36,450 nucleotides of DNA from Gammaproteobacteria bacterium (lineage in GTDB: Bacteria; Pseudomonadota; Gammaproteobacteria; Pseudomonadales; Azotimanducaceae), in contig JAHEEG010000022.1 of NCBI GenBank assembly GCA_024640825.1, positions 1-36,450 of the forward strand, written 5' to 3'. Shown here in pieces: positions 1 through 9,961 of this stretch. Positions within the stretch are counted from its first letter, which is position 1; the number at the start of each line of letters is the position of its first letter. The position numbers and the translations under genes were made by a program. Below the pieces are notes generated by a model. The model ran no database searches and was not told where the DNA came from. It saw only the letters and a program-made list of their open reading frames with translations.

Positions 1-937
1 GATGCTGCACCTGAAGCCGTCAGACCGGGGCACAAACTTGGGATCGCTGGTCCGGGTTCCCGACTTTACTACCCTCATAAAGGGTAACGTCCCGGACAGC
101 GTCATCGAGTTCGCCTCCCCGTTTGACAAATCTGTAAGGATAGAGGCCAGGCGCATAAGCCTTCCCCCAGGTCACGCGCTCATCCTCGCTCGAGACGTCA
201 CACATCTCAACCGCCTGCTGACGATGCGTCAGGATTTCGTCGCTAACGTCTCCCATGAACTGCGGACCCCTCTGACCGTCATCGTCGGCTATCTGGAGAC
301 GATGGCGACCGAGGACCTGGACGCGGAGACCTTGAAAGAGATTCTTCACAGGCTGGAACCCCCTACTCAGCGTATGCGTGCGCTGGTCGATGACCTGCTG
401 CTGCTCACCAGGCTGGAGGCCAGTGCAGCCCCGGAGCCCAGGGAGGTCGACACTCTCGATATTGGCGCTATCGTCCGCAGCTGCATATCAGAGGCTCGGA
501 TGCTCAGCCAGGGTAAACACAGGTTTCACACAGCGTTGGCCTCGGATGCTCCGCTTCTGGGTGTCGAAGGAGAGATCTACAGCGCTTTGCTCAACATGAT
601 CACCAATGCCGTTCGTTACAGCCCGGATGGCGGCAACATCACCATAACCTGGCGACGTGCATCACAGGGAGCATGCTTCTCGGTCAGCGACGAGGGCGTC
701 GGAATACCTGCTGAAGATATCCAACGCATTACCGAACGTTTTTACAGGGTCGATTTTGCGAAATCACGTGTGAGAGGTGGGACCGGACTCGGTCTCGCCA
801 TTGTCAAACACGTGCTCAAAAGACATCGCGCCACGCTTCGGGTCGAAAGCGCCCTCGGCGCAGGCACGACTTTCTACTGCGATTTTCCGAATTCGCAACT
901 GCAACCACCCACAACCAACCTTCAGGAAGCAAAATGA
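1..937 (+). CDS. phoR: PhoR phosphate-regulon sensor histidine kinase, 5'-truncated by window edge
   Basis: Membrane sensor kinase that phosphorylates PhoB when phosphate is low. The frame is open to the left edge, so the first Met in the track is probably internal and the membrane and early PAS parts are missing. Visible are a PAS-like tail (about residues 20-75), the H-box SHELRTP with phosphoacceptor His85 (visible numbering), the N-box [11 protein letters not shown] (about 198-208), the G1 box DEGVGIP (230-236) and the G2 box GGTGLGLAI (259-267). The kinase core is therefore complete. Its stop overlaps the pstS start in an ATGA, which ties it to the Pst genes. Identification as PhoR rather than another HisKA/HATPase kinase rests on this context plus the PhoR-like H-box region. 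phoB would be expected just to the left. Confidence 0.93.
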   Translation, partial: MLHLKPSDRGTNLGSLVRVPDFTTLIKGNVPDSVIEFASPFDKSVRIEARRISLPPGHALILARDVTHLNRLLTMRQDFVANVSHELRTPLTVIVGYLETMATEDLDAETLKEILHRLEPPTQRMRALVDDLLLLTRLEASAAPEPREVDTLDIGAIVRSCISEARMLSQGKHRFHTALASDAPLLGVEGEIYSALLNMITNAVRYSPDGGNITITWRRASQGACFSVSDEGVGIPAEDIQRITERFYRVDFAKSRVRGGTGLGLAIVKHVLKRHRATLRVESALGAGTTFYCDFPNSQLQPPTTNLQEAK

Positions 938-1893
938 AGATATCGATGATTGCTGCGGGCCTGCTGTTCCTCTTGAGCCTGCCCGGCCACGCGGAAGAAC
1001 CCGGCGATACGCTGCCAGATTATCAGCGGGTCAGCGGGGTTTCCGGCAACCTTTCCAGCATCGGCTCCGACACCCTGGCAAATTTGATGACGCTCTGGAC
1101 CGAAGCGTTCAAGAAGGCGTACCCCAACGTAAACATTCAGGTCCAGGCCGCCGGGTCCTCCACCGCGCCTCCAGCGCTGACCGAGGGAACGAGCAATCTC
1201 GGCCCCATGAGCCGGGCGATGAAAGACAAGGAGATAGAAGCCTTCGAGGCGAGATATGGCTACAAGCCAACGGCTATTCGCGTCGCCATTGATGCTCTGG
1301 CCGTGTATGTACACAAGGACAACCCCATCCAGTCCATGACCATACCTCAGGTGGACGCCGTCTTCTCGGTTACCCGGCGCTGCGGCGCAGACGCCGACCT
1401 GTCAAACTGGGGACAACTGGGCCTGGGCGGCAGCTGGCAGGATCGGCCCATCCAGCTCTACGGGCGCAACTCCGTATCCGGGACCTACGGCTACTTCAAA
1501 CAGGCGGCACTCTGTTCGGGAGATTTCAAAAACACGGTGAACGAGCAGCCGGGATCTGCCTCCGTCGTTCAGGCGGTCTCCTCTTCTCTGAACGGCATCG
1601 GCTATTCGGGTATCGGCTACGTGACCTCTGGCGTCAAGGCGCTTCCCCTGGCCGAAGTTGAGGGCTCAGACCCGGTTCCGGCGAGCCCGGAAGCGGCGCT
1701 CTCGGGAGACTACCCTCTGTCGCGATATCTCTACGTCTACGTCAACAAGAAGCCTGGTACGGCCCTGGCTCCGCTGGAACAGGAATTTATGAAACTGATT
1801 CTCTCGCGTGAAGGTCAGGATATCGTCGGCAAAGATGGCTATATTCCCCTGACGTCCCGGCTGGTGGCTCGCGAGCTTAAAAAGCTTCAGTAG
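934..1893 (+). CDS. pstS: PstS phosphate ABC transporter substrate-binding protein
   Basis: Periplasmic phosphate-binding protein of the high-affinity Pst system, 319 aa. The N-terminus [20 protein letters not shown] is a Sec signal peptide, with probable cleavage before EEPG. The mature protein shows typical PstS loops: [10 protein letters not shown] early, [11 protein letters not shown], then [11 protein letters not shown] and [11 protein letters not shown], the segments that ligand phosphate in the family. Two cysteines flank the central lobe and could form a disulfide (inference). The start ATG lies inside the phoR stop (4-nt overlap), so translation is probably coupled to phoR and there is no room for a separate promoter. 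pstC follows after 32 nt, with AGAGGGG serving as its ribosome-binding site. Confidence 0.95.
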   Translation: MKISMIAAGLLFLLSLPGHAEEPGDTLPDYQRVSGVSGNLSSIGSDTLANLMTLWTEAFKKAYPNVNIQVQAAGSSTAPPALTEGTSNLGPMSRAMKDKEIEAFEARYGYKPTAIRVAIDALAVYVHKDNPIQSMTIPQVDAVFSVTRRCGADADLSNWGQLGLGGSWQDRPIQLYGRNSVSGTYGYFKQAALCSGDFKNTVNEQPGSASVVQAVSSSLNGIGYSGIGYVTSGVKALPLAEVEGSDPVPASPEAALSGDYPLSRYLYVYVNKKPGTALAPLEQEFMKLILSREGQDIVGKDGYIPLTSRLVARELKKLQ

Positions 1894-1925
1894 TTTTCTG
1901 CAGGACTGAGTAAAGAGGGGATCTC

Positions 1926-4166
1926 ATGGCGGTTACCGTCAGGCTGTCAAAAATGCCAATGCGTCGACGTCTGGTCAACACCTTGACCCGAGTGGTTGTC
2001 GCCTTGGGCGGCGCGGGCGTGATAGCCGCCATCGTGCTGATCTTCGTTTATCTTCTGTGGGTCGTCGCTCCCATCTTCAGCGCCACGAACATTGAGACTG
2101 GTCTGGCCTATGACCTGCCAGCCGGCGATACGCTGCTCGTAACGACCAACGAAACCGACGAAGTGGGTCTGCGAATCACCCGATCAGGCGACGCTACTTT
2201 CTTTGGCGTCTCTTCCGGCCGTTCTTCCGGCTTCTCTTCTGATCTCAAAAATACGGAACAGGCGAATGCCAGCGTGTCAGACCGCAGCATTTCGCTGGGT
2301 CGTACGCTCGAACGGGTGATCGAAGTCGCCGGGCACACCGGCCTGTATGCAGCGGTGGATACCGATGGTGCGGTTACGATGCTGCAGGCGAGCTATCCGG
2401 TCGCGTTCGACGACGACGTCAGGGTCATACAGCCATCCCTCGACTATGTATTCGAAGATGACTGGCTGGAAGTTGAAGCGAGCGGCGCTCTGGACGTGTA
2501 TTACGGAGACTTCGAGGTGCGCATCGCCAAAATTGACCGGCGCAGCCTGACCATCCACCAGTACCGGGATGCCGAACCCGGGTTCGCACTGGAGTTACCG
2601 CGACGCGGGCGCCTGCAGTTGGATACCGACTACAAGCGCGTACTGTTCGGACCCCGAGGACAGTGGCTCTATCTTTTGGGTGTTGACGGCACCGTAGAGA
2701 TTCTAGATATCGCGCGCCCGACAGCACCGAAATCGATCTACATCGGGCGACTTGTCCCGGAAAACCGGACGGCCACTGCCGTGGAACCCCTTCTGGGCCG
2801 TTATTCTCTACTGGTATCCGACGACGCCGGACTGGTGACTCAATGGTTCGTGGTGCGCGATGAGTTTGGCTATCAATTCAAATCGGCCCGCCGGTTCGAA
2901 CTGGACACGCCCGCCGTAAGGCTTGTCCCGGAGCCAAGACGTAAAGGGTTCGGAGCCATTGACGCTGCGGGCCACATCCATCTTTTTTACACTACGTCGC
3001 AACGGTCTCTGGCAAGTGCCGATCTGGTAACTGAGGATGTCGTCTTTGCCAGCATCGCTCCGCGATCCGATCTGATGCTCACCGCCGCCCGCGACGGCAC
3101 CGTGCAGAGCTATCACCTGGACAACGAGCATCCCGAGATTTCCTGGTCCACCCTGTGGTCCAAGGTCTGGTACGAAGGCTACAGTGAGCCCGTGTACAGC
3201 TGGCAATCGTCATCTGCCGACAATGACTTCGAGCCCAAGTTTTCTCTCACCCCGCTTCTATTCGGCACGCTCAAAGGCGCTTTCTACGCAATGGTATTCG
3301 CAGTGCCGGTAGCGATCATGGGGGCCATTTATACAGCCTACTTCATGGCCCCCTCGATGCGTCGGCTGGTCAAACCGGGCATTGAGATCATGGCCGCGTT
3401 GCCAACCGTGATCCTGGGGTTCCTGGCGGGACTGTGGCTCGCCCCTATCATCGAAGCCAACCTGTCCTCCGTGCTCAGCATCATTCTGGTCATGCCCGTG
3501 GGCGTGATGGTGTGTGCGTGGCTGTGGAGCCGCATTCCGGACGGCATTACGCGCCGCTTCGACGGCTGGTACGGGCTGATGGTTCTGCCGGTACTTCTGT
3601 TGACCATCTGGATTGCATTCGCCATCGGTCCATGGCTGGAAACCCAGTTTTTCGGCGGCGATTCAAAAGCCTGGTTTCTGGAGAACTGGGGGCTCAGCTA
3701 CGATCAGCGCAACGCGCTGGTGGTAGGGCTCGCCATGGGCCTAGCGGTAATCCCGACCATATTTTCAATCGCCGAAGACGCCATCTATGGCGTGCCCACG
3801 CACCTGGTCAACGGGTCACTGGCGTTGGGCGCCACACCCTGGCAGACGCTCATTCGAGTCGTCATGCTGACCGCAAGCCCGGGAATTTTTTCAGCGATCA
3901 TGATCGGCCTGGGAAGGGCCGTGGGCGAGACCATGATTGTCCTCATGGCCACTGGCAACACGCCGGTCATGGATCTGAACATCTTTGAAGGTATGCGCAC
4001 CTTTGCCGCAAACATAGCGGTGGAACTGCCGGAATCTGAGGTAAGCAGCACCCACTACCGGATCCTTTTTCTGACTGCGCTAGTGCTGTTCCTCATCACC
4101 TTCGCGTTCAACACCCTGGCGGAGATCGTCCGACAGCAACTGCGCAACCGGTACGGAAACCTCTAA
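1926..4166 (+). CDS. pstC: PstC phosphate ABC transporter permease, long form
   Basis: Inner-membrane permease subunit that, with PstA, forms the phosphate channel. At 746 aa it is more than twice the length of E. coli PstC (about 320 aa). One N-terminal membrane helix (about residues 25-52) is followed by roughly 380 residues of soluble, beta-rich sequence with propeller-like character. The MetI-type permease core occupies about the last 300 residues and ends with the EAA-type loop [12 protein letters not shown] and the conserved GRAVGETM. Long PstC forms with a periplasmic insert are known in Pseudomonas-type bacteria. What the insert does is not evident from sequence. The ORF ends 2 nt before pstA. 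Confidence 0.93.
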   Translation: MAVTVRLSKMPMRRRLVNTLTRVVVALGGAGVIAAIVLIFVYLLWVVAPIFSATNIETGLAYDLPAGDTLLVTTNETDEVGLRITRSGDATFFGVSSGRSSGFSSDLKNTEQANASVSDRSISLGRTLERVIEVAGHTGLYAAVDTDGAVTMLQASYPVAFDDDVRVIQPSLDYVFEDDWLEVEASGALDVYYGDFEVRIAKIDRRSLTIHQYRDAEPGFALELPRRGRLQLDTDYKRVLFGPRGQWLYLLGVDGTVEILDIARPTAPKSIYIGRLVPENRTATAVEPLLGRYSLLVSDDAGLVTQWFVVRDEFGYQFKSARRFELDTPAVRLVPEPRRKGFGAIDAAGHIHLFYTTSQRSLASADLVTEDVVFASIAPRSDLMLTAARDGTVQSYHLDNEHPEISWSTLWSKVWYEGYSEPVYSWQSSSADNDFEPKFSLTPLLFGTLKGAFYAMVFAVPVAIMGAIYTAYFMAPSMRRLVKPGIEIMAALPTVILGFLAGLWLAPIIEANLSSVLSIILVMPVGVMVCAWLWSRIPDGITRRFDGWYGLMVLPVLLLTIWIAFAIGPWLETQFFGGDSKAWFLENWGLSYDQRNALVVGLAMGLAVIPTIFSIAEDAIYGVPTHLVNGSLALGATPWQTLIRVVMLTASPGIFSAIMIGLGRAVGETMIVLMATGNTPVMDLNIFEGMRTFAANIAVELPESEVSSTHYRILFLTALVLFLITFAFNTLAEIVRQQLRNRYGNL

Positions 4167-4168
4167 CC

Positions 4169-5869
4169 ATGGTGAAGAAAGACGGACTCAAACTGAACGC
4201 CTGGTTCGCCTCCGGTGAGCCATGGGTATGGATGAACGCGGCGGCAGTCGGCATCAGCATCGCGGCCGTGGTAGGTCTCCTGTTGCTGATCGCGGCTCGC
4301 GGTTTTGCGCATTTCTGGCCGGCGTCGGTTGCACAACTGGACGTGGAATTTCCAAATGGCGTCAGCGGGGTGCTTCTGGGAGAAATCGCCGACCGGGAAT
4401 CTCTGTCAGCCAACCAGTATCTTGAATCCACAGGGCAGACCACCGAGGCGCTGGAACCGGAACAAGCCGTCGTCGAACGCTGGCTCATAAAGACGGGCAA
4501 CCGTCGCGTAGCGCCTCCAGATTTCCGCTGGGTAGCAACCCACTACATACAGGCAATCGACTATCCAGAGAATGCGCTCGTCCTGGAGCGTATGGAGTGG
4601 GGCAACGCCTACGGCTTTCTGGAAGCCGTCTACCAGGACGGAGAGCTTTCGAGCGAGGGCGAAGGCGCCTGGTCAGACCTGGAAAACCGACTGAAACGGA
4701 GTGTCGGGCTGCGCGTGGAAATCCACGCTCTGGAAAGCGGCGAGCTGAACGGCATCAACTACGCGCTGGAGCGCCTCAGGCTCGAACGTCGCTCGCTGGA
4801 CAGGCGTGGAACCGTCGATGACGCCACCCGCGAAGCCCGGCTGAGCGCTCTGGCCGAAGAGGAAAATTTGTTGCTGGCTTCGTTTCAGGACGCGGAATCC
4901 AGGCTCCGATCGCTGGAAGAGTCGCTGGCGCGGGATTCGATTCGTATCAGCACCAGCTCCGGGCAGGAACTCGAAGTAAGTCTATCCGAGATCCTGCGAG
5001 CTTGGCGTCCGAACAGCATGAGCACACCCCAGAAAGCGTCTCACTACCTTCGCAGCCTGTGGATATTTCTTTCGGAACCACCCCGGGAAGCCAACACTGA
5101 GGGTGGCATATTTCCAGCCATATTCGGTACGGTGATGATGGTGATGCTGATGTCTGTCCTAGTGACACCTTTCGGCGTCATCGCGGCGCTGTATCTTCGG
5201 GAGTACGCTAAACAGGGCGCCTTTGTGCGCCTCATTCGCATTGCGGTCAACAATCTCGCCGGTGTGCCATCCATTGTGTATGGCGTATTCGGATTGGGGT
5301 TCTTCGTCTACTTCCTCGGGGGAAATCTCGACGCGCTGTTTTTTCCCGACGCGTTACCTGCCCCCACGTTCGGCACCCCGGGAATGCTGTGGGCATCGCT
5401 CACTCTGGCCTTGCTGACCGTGCCGGTGGTCGTGGTTTCCACAGAAGAAGGACTGACTCGCATACCACGCTCGATTCGAGAAGGCAGCCTGGCTCTCGGC
5501 GCCACCAAGGCGGAAACCCTGTTCAAAGTGGTGCTGCCCATGGCCAGTCCCTCTATCCTGACCGGCGTTATCCTCGCCGTGGCCAGAGCCGCCGGAGAAG
5601 TAGCGCCTCTGATGCTGGTCGGGGTGGTAAAACTGGCTCCGAGCCTGCCGCTGGATGGCAACTTTCCGTTCGTACACCTGGAGAGAAAGTTCATGCATCT
5701 GGGCTTTCACATTTATGACGTCGGCTTCCAGAGCCCGAACGTTGAAGCGGCGCGGCCTCTGGTGTTCGCCACCGCCTTGCTTCTGGTCATTCTCATCATC
5801 TTCCTGAACCTGACCGCAATCATGCTGCGGAACCGTCTGGAGCGTCGCTACCGGGGCGTAGAGGCGTGA
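4169..5869 (+). CDS. pstA: PstA phosphate ABC transporter permease, long form
   Basis: Second Pst permease subunit, 566 aa against about 290 in E. coli. After a first membrane segment (about residues 24-48) there is a soluble region of about 240 residues. Its part around residues 190-255 ([14 protein letters not shown] and [12 protein letters not shown]) is strongly heptad-like, so a coiled coil is likely. The MetI-type core follows, with [14 protein letters not shown] and [12 protein letters not shown] matching the EAA loop that contacts PstB. The extra region parallels the one in PstC, so the two may form a shared periplasmic assembly (inference). It is spaced 2 nt from pstC and 31 nt from pstB, consistent with one operon. 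Confidence 0.94.
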   Translation: MVKKDGLKLNAWFASGEPWVWMNAAAVGISIAAVVGLLLLIAARGFAHFWPASVAQLDVEFPNGVSGVLLGEIADRESLSANQYLESTGQTTEALEPEQAVVERWLIKTGNRRVAPPDFRWVATHYIQAIDYPENALVLERMEWGNAYGFLEAVYQDGELSSEGEGAWSDLENRLKRSVGLRVEIHALESGELNGINYALERLRLERRSLDRRGTVDDATREARLSALAEEENLLLASFQDAESRLRSLEESLARDSIRISTSSGQELEVSLSEILRAWRPNSMSTPQKASHYLRSLWIFLSEPPREANTEGGIFPAIFGTVMMVMLMSVLVTPFGVIAALYLREYAKQGAFVRLIRIAVNNLAGVPSIVYGVFGLGFFVYFLGGNLDALFFPDALPAPTFGTPGMLWASLTLALLTVPVVVVSTEEGLTRIPRSIREGSLALGATKAETLFKVVLPMASPSILTGVILAVARAAGEVAPLMLVGVVKLAPSLPLDGNFPFVHLERKFMHLGFHIYDVGFQSPNVEAARPLVFATALLLVILIIFLNLTAIMLRNRLERRYRGVEA

Positions 5870-5900
5870 AATCGATCAAGCAACCGGAAATCTCAACCCC

Positions 5901-6734
5901 ATGACTTCAGAATCTACTGCCGCTCCTGCGAACCCTGGTTTTCAGTCGGAAACCGCAAGCCACTCCGGCGGGGCAAGCACGGATGCCAGCCTGCTGGTGA
6001 ACGATCTGTGTCTTTTTTACGGCGACCAGCAGGCGCTGAAAGACATAAACCTCTCTATACCCCGCAAGGAGGTGACCGCTTTCATCGGCCCGTCAGGATG
6101 CGGCAAGTCCACGCTCCTTCGCTGCTTCAATCGAATGAACGATCTCATCGATACCGTAACCGTAACCGGTACGCTGCTGCTCGAAGGGCAGAACATCTAT
6201 GCGAACGATGTGGACGTGGCTCAGCTGCGTCGGCGCGTTGGCATGGTATTCCAGCGGCCAAATCCGTTCCCGAAGACGATCTACGAAAACGTCGCCTACG
6301 GGCTTCGCCTGGAAGGAAAGATTCCTCGCAAAGAGCTGGATGACCGTGTGGAATGGGCTCTGAAAAGCGCCGCGTTGTGGGATGAAGTAAAGGATCGCTT
6401 GAAAGAATCCGCACTGGGCCTGTCAGGCGGCCAGCAGCAGCGCCTGGTGATAGCCCGCGCCGTTGCGGTGCAACCGTCGGTTCTGCTGCTGGACGAACCC
6501 GCGTCCGCCCTCGACCCGATATCAACGCTGAAAATCGAGGAGCTGATTCATCAACTGAAATCCGACTACACTATCGTTATCGTTACGCATAATATGCAAC
6601 AGGCAGCAAGGGTGTCGGATTTCACGGCGTTCATGTATCTGGGGGAATTGGTCGAATTTGATAAAACGGACGATGTATTCACGAATCCAAAAAAACAACA
6701 AACCGAAGACTACATCACCGGCCGTTACGGATAA
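5901..6734 (+). CDS. pstB: PstB phosphate ABC transporter ATP-binding protein
   Basis: Cytoplasmic ATPase that drives phosphate import through PstCA, 277 aa. It carries Walker [10 protein letters not shown] (about residue 62), the Q-loop in [11 protein letters not shown] signature LSGGQQQR, Walker [13 protein letters not shown] and the H-loop VTHNM. The PNPFP and [14 protein letters not shown] segments are characteristic of PstB rather than other importers. The first 30 residues are a low-complexity Ser/Ala-rich extension compared with E. coli PstB. An internal start is possible, but none has a better ribosome-binding site. phoU follows after 17 nt. Confidence 0.96.
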   Translation: MTSESTAAPANPGFQSETASHSGGASTDASLLVNDLCLFYGDQQALKDINLSIPRKEVTAFIGPSGCGKSTLLRCFNRMNDLIDTVTVTGTLLLEGQNIYANDVDVAQLRRRVGMVFQRPNPFPKTIYENVAYGLRLEGKIPRKELDDRVEWALKSAALWDEVKDRLKESALGLSGGQQQRLVIARAVAVQPSVLLLDEPASALDPISTLKIEELIHQLKSDYTIVIVTHNMQQAARVSDFTAFMYLGELVEFDKTDDVFTNPKKQQTEDYITGRYG

Positions 6735-6751
6735 CAAATCGAGGTGCGCCA

Positions 6752-7435
6752 ATGAACCCACATATCTCGGAACAGTTCGACGCAGAGCTGGATGCTGCAC
6801 GCAGCCAGCTGATGGAAATGGGCGGCATGGTCGAGAAGCTGCTGCGGGATGCCACGGAAGCTCTGGTTGACCAGGATGCGGCGCTGGCTGAAAAGGTAAA
6901 GCTGGCAGACAAGCGGGTCAACCAGCTCGAAGTTGATATCGACGAACAATGCGTCAATATCATCGCCCGAAGACAGCCGGCGGCCTCGGATCTGCGAACC
7001 CTGATATCCGTGATGAAGGCGAGTACCGACCTGGAACGCGTCGGCGACGAGGCCGGACGTATTGCAAAAATGGCCATCAGCCTGGCCGATCTGGATTATC
7101 CAACCGACGAATTCAGCGACTTCCGACACATCGCGACTCTGACTCACCAGATCGTCGCCAGCGGTCTGGACGCTTTCGCCCGCCTCGATACTGACGGTGC
7201 AATGCGCGTCATCGCATCTGATCAGGCCATCGATGACGCATACGACGAGCTGGTGCGCCAACGATCCTCCAAAATGCGAGAGGACCCGGAAAGCATCGAG
7301 GGAGACATGTGCATCATTTGGGCAGCCCGTGCGCTGGAACGTATCGGTGATCACGCAAAGAACATCGGCGAGTACGTCGTCTACCTGGTACGCGGTCAGG
7401 ACCTGCGTGGTCGTGGCAAGCATCAGCTAGGCTGA
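6752..7435 (+). CDS. phoU: PhoU phosphate signalling / transport regulator
   Basis: Cytoplasmic regulator that links the Pst transporter to PhoR and represses the Pho response when phosphate is ample. The 227-aa protein has the usual size and the two PhoU three-helix repeats. Each repeat carries the metal-binding E/DxxxD type pattern, seen in STDLERVGDEAGRIAKMA (first) and ARALERIGDHAKNIGEYV (second). An SD-like GAGGTGCGCC precedes the ATG. It is the last gene of the + strand phosphate operon; the next gene is convergent about 100 nt away. Confidence 0.96.
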   Translation: MNPHISEQFDAELDAARSQLMEMGGMVEKLLRDATEALVDQDAALAEKVKLADKRVNQLEVDIDEQCVNIIARRQPAASDLRTLISVMKASTDLERVGDEAGRIAKMAISLADLDYPTDEFSDFRHIATLTHQIVASGLDAFARLDTDGAMRVIASDQAIDDAYDELVRQRSSKMREDPESIEGDMCIIWAARALERIGDHAKNIGEYVVYLVRGQDLRGRGKHQLG

Positions 7436-7463
7436 GGCTCCGGATCATCCCCGGCACATCTGG

Positions 7464-7493
7464 GGCGCATTCTTTGAAGGCGCATCCCTTGAA
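7464..7493. repeat. two tandem copies of a 15-bp unit
   Basis: GGCGCATTCTTTGAA is followed directly by GGCGCATCCCTTGAA, with 13 of 15 positions identical. The pair lies in the short convergent gap between phoU and the SDR gene. No function is evident; it may be a local slippage duplication. Confidence 0.55.
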
Positions 7494-7536
7494 AAGGCTC
7501 AACTGATCGTCCTTGCCTCGCCCCTCCCCGAGCCAT

Positions 7537-8322
7537 CTACCGTCGAGCCAGCGGCATTTGAGTAAGATGATGCCCGCCATCGAGCAGCAGCGTCTCGCCG
7601 GTAATGACGTCGGCCCCGCCCAGAAAGTAGACGATCGCCTCAGCGATGTTGTCGGGGGTCGTGGTCAACCGCAGCGGCGTGTTCTTTTCGAGATACGCCT
7701 TTGTTCGCGCGTACGTATCTGAGCCCATACCCTGCTCCAGCCAGTCGCCCTGAATGAATCCGGGGCACACGGTGTTGACCCGGACCTCCGGACCCAGGGC
7801 CCTTGCCAGCGACAGGCCGAGCGTTATCATGGCGCCCTTAGAGGCCGCGTAGGCGATGGAGCTGCCGACACCCATTACCCCGGCAATTGAGGCCACGTTG
7901 ACTACGCTGCCTCTCCCGCCCCTTTGCATTGCCGGTACGACGGCTCGTGTCATCTGAAAGGCACCTACCGTGTTTACACCGTAGATGTGCTGAAAATCTG
8001 CAGCGTCCAGGCCATCGAGATTGGCGTGATCGCAGAACTTCGTCGTTCCGGCATTATTTACCAGCGCGTCGATGCGCCCCCACTTTTCATCTGCCGTCGC
8101 TGCCATGCGCCGGCAATCCTCATCCCGCGAGACATCCGCCTTGATGACCAGAGTTTCTACTCCGAAGCCCTCGCAGGCGGCCTGTGTGACCCGGGCACCC
8201 TCCTCATTGTGGGCATAGTTGATTACCAGGTGACACCCCTTCTCAGCCAGCCGACGGGCTGTGGCGGCCCCCACCCCGGACGACGAACCGGTCACTATCG
8301 CCACACCTGCTTCCAGATCCAT
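7537..8322 (-). CDS. SDR-family oxidoreductase (classical short-chain dehydrogenase)
   Basis: NAD(P)-dependent dehydrogenase of the classical SDR class, about 261 aa. It shows the cofactor motif TGSSSGVG near the N-terminus, NNAG in the middle, the catalytic Ser in NVASIAGVMG, and YAASK as the catalytic Tyr-Lys pair. A C-terminal GGADVITGETLLLDGG is typical of the FabG/glucose-dehydrogenase-like branch. I placed the start at the second Met (MDLEAG), because AGGGG lies about 7 nt upstream of it and nothing comparable precedes the upstream ATG at 8337. The substrate cannot be told from sequence. It converges on phoU and diverges from a second SDR gene. Confidence 0.87.
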   Translation of the reverse strand: MDLEAGVAIVTGSSSGVGAATARRLAEKGCHLVINYAHNEEGARVTQAACEGFGVETLVIKADVSRDEDCRRMAATADEKWGRIDALVNNAGTTKFCDHANLDGLDAADFQHIYGVNTVGAFQMTRAVVPAMQRGGRGSVVNVASIAGVMGVGSSIAYAASKGAMITLGLSLARALGPEVRVNTVCPGFIQGDWLEQGMGSDTYARTKAYLEKNTPLRLTTTPDNIAEAIVYFLGGADVITGETLLLDGGHHLTQMPLARR

Positions 8323-8495
8323 AGCTCCACCCCTCATTGATCTTGTGACGCAAAACTAGCAAAGCGTCCATGGCCAAGCCAGCGCAACGCCGCTGTGCAG
8401 CAGGAACCCCGCCTCCCAACCTCCGCGCCGACAGGCGCAAAGTGGCTGCCCGAAGCCACATCCATTAACATCCGCGCTCCCGTCGCCAGATGACC

Positions 8496-8503
8496 AAGAG
8501 AGG
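8496..8503 (+). promoter_or_regulatory. Shine-Dalgarno sequence fixing a GTG start
   Basis: AAGAGAGG sits 8 nt before the GTG at 8512 but only 2 nt before the TTG at 8506 used in the ORF track. The GTG is therefore the better start for the downstream SDR. Confidence 0.6.
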
Positions 8504-8511
8504 TATTGCCC

Positions 8512-9294
8512 GTGTCCTTCGCCCCCTTTGACCTGAGCGGAAAAGTAGCCCTCATCACCGGCGGCAACGGCGGCATTGGTCTGGGTATGGCCCAGGGATT
8601 GGTCGAGGCCGGCGCGGAGGTGAGCATCTGGGGCACCAATGAGGACAAGAACGCGAGCGCACTGGCGCAGGTAAGCGGTATCGGCCCGAAAGTCACCGCG
8701 ATGAAATGCAACGTGGCTGATGAGAAGGACGTAGCACGCTGCTTTCAGGCAACGCTGGATGCCCACGGCCGAGTCGATGGCTGTTTCGCCAACGCCGGCC
8801 TGGGGAGTCGTGGGACCCGTTTCGACGAAATGACCGAAGAGGAGTGGCGACGTATCCTGGCAGTAAACCTGGACGGGGTGTTCTACGTCTTCAAGCAGGC
8901 CGCTCGTCATATGCGGGAAAGGGCTGAGGCCGGGGACCCATTTGGCAGGCTGATCGCCACGGCCAGCCTGGCGGCCATATCAGGGCAGGCGCGTGGCGAG
9001 CACTACGCCGCAGCCAAAGGCGGCCTGGTATCCATGGTCAAAGCCCTTGCCGTGGAGTATGCGCGCTACGGGGTCACTGCCCACACGCTGCTGCCGGGCT
9101 GGATAGCAACGGGAATGACGGAACGCACCTTCGCCTGGCAGAAGTTTGCCGATAACGTCATGCCGCGCATTCCAATGCGCCGCTGGGGTCAACCGGAAGA
9201 TTTCGCCGGCATCGCCATATACATCATGAGCGACGCCAGTCGCTACCATACCGCCGAGACGTTCCTCATCGACGGCGGCTACTTCAGTTTTTGA
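8512..9294 (+). CDS. SDR-family oxidoreductase
   Basis: Second classical short-chain dehydrogenase, about 260 aa and clearly distinct from the divergent one. It has cofactor motif TGGNGGIG, NAG in FANAGLGS, the catalytic Ser region TASLAAISGQ, and the Tyr-Lys pair in YAAAKGG. The C-terminus SRYHTAETFLIDGGYFSF is the usual SDR ending. The GTG start at 8512 is chosen from SD spacing. It is followed after 15 nt by a HAD hydrolase gene and likely shares its transcript. The partner gene and the divergent SDR suggest a small catabolic unit, but the substrate is unknown. Confidence 0.87.
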   Translation: MSFAPFDLSGKVALITGGNGGIGLGMAQGLVEAGAEVSIWGTNEDKNASALAQVSGIGPKVTAMKCNVADEKDVARCFQATLDAHGRVDGCFANAGLGSRGTRFDEMTEEEWRRILAVNLDGVFYVFKQAARHMRERAEAGDPFGRLIATASLAAISGQARGEHYAAAKGGLVSMVKALAVEYARYGVTAHTLLPGWIATGMTERTFAWQKFADNVMPRIPMRRWGQPEDFAGIAIYIMSDASRYHTAETFLIDGGYFSF

Positions 9295-9309
9295 GCGGGG
9301 AGCCAGTCT

Positions 9310-9951
9310 ATGATTCAAGCCATACTTTGGGATTTCGGTGGCGTGCTGACGACCAGCCCCTTCGAAGCGTTCAACCGCTACGAAGCAGAAAAAGGTCTGC
9401 CCAGGGATTTCATCCGCCAGATCAACGCTACCAACCCGGAAACAAACGCCTGGGCTCAGTTCGAGTCCAACCAGGTGACATTGGATGAGTTCGACGATCT
9501 GTTTGCCGAGGAAAGCACGGCCCGCGGTCACCGCATTCCGGGACGTCAGGTAATCGAGCTGTTGTCCGGCCACATACGACCGCGCATGGTAAGCGTTCTA
9601 GAGCACTGCAAAGCCCACTATCAGGTTGCATGTATCACCAACAACGTCCGTTCAGGACAAGGCCCGGGCATGGCCAGGAGCAGCGAGCGGGCATCTCAGA
9701 TCGCGGAGGTTATGGCGCTGTTTGACCTTGTGGTGGAATCCAGCCAGGAAGGAATACGCAAACCCAATCCGCAGATCTATCAGCTTACCTGCGAGCGTCT
9801 GGGTGTATCCCCGGAAGCAGCGGTTTTTCTGGACGACCTGGGCATCAATCTCAAGCCCGCTCGAGCGCTGGGCATGCAGACAATAAAGGTGCTGGACGAA
9901 AACCAGGCCATCGTTGATCTGGCCAGCGTTACGGGTCTGCAGTTTCCCTGA
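9310..9951 (+). CDS. HAD-IA family hydrolase
   Basis: Predicted phosphatase or hydrolase of the haloacid dehalogenase superfamily, 213 aa. Motif I is WDFGGVLT, where the usual second Asp of DxD is Gly, as in YihX/ACAD10/soluble-epoxide-hydrolase-like members. Motif II is ITNNV, motif III the Lys in GIRKPNPQIY, and motif IV FLDDLGIN. The helical cap lies between motifs I and II. ACAD10-like HADs often sit near acyl-CoA dehydrogenases and SDRs, so the SDR immediately upstream fits, but no acyl-CoA dehydrogenase is in this window. It converges on the MoaD-like gene with a 10-nt gap. Confidence 0.85.
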   Translation: MIQAILWDFGGVLTTSPFEAFNRYEAEKGLPRDFIRQINATNPETNAWAQFESNQVTLDEFDDLFAEESTARGHRIPGRQVIELLSGHIRPRMVSVLEHCKAHYQVACITNNVRSGQGPGMARSSERASQIAEVMALFDLVVESSQEGIRKPNPQIYQLTCERLGVSPEAAVFLDDLGINLKPARALGMQTIKVLDENQAIVDLASVTGLQFP

Positions 9952-9961
9952 CCCCTAAGGT

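Noticed and set aside
7449-7465. Hairpin CCCCGG-CACAT-CTGGGG as phoU terminator
   Set aside because: The stem is short with a wobble pair and no U-run follows. I do not call it a terminator.
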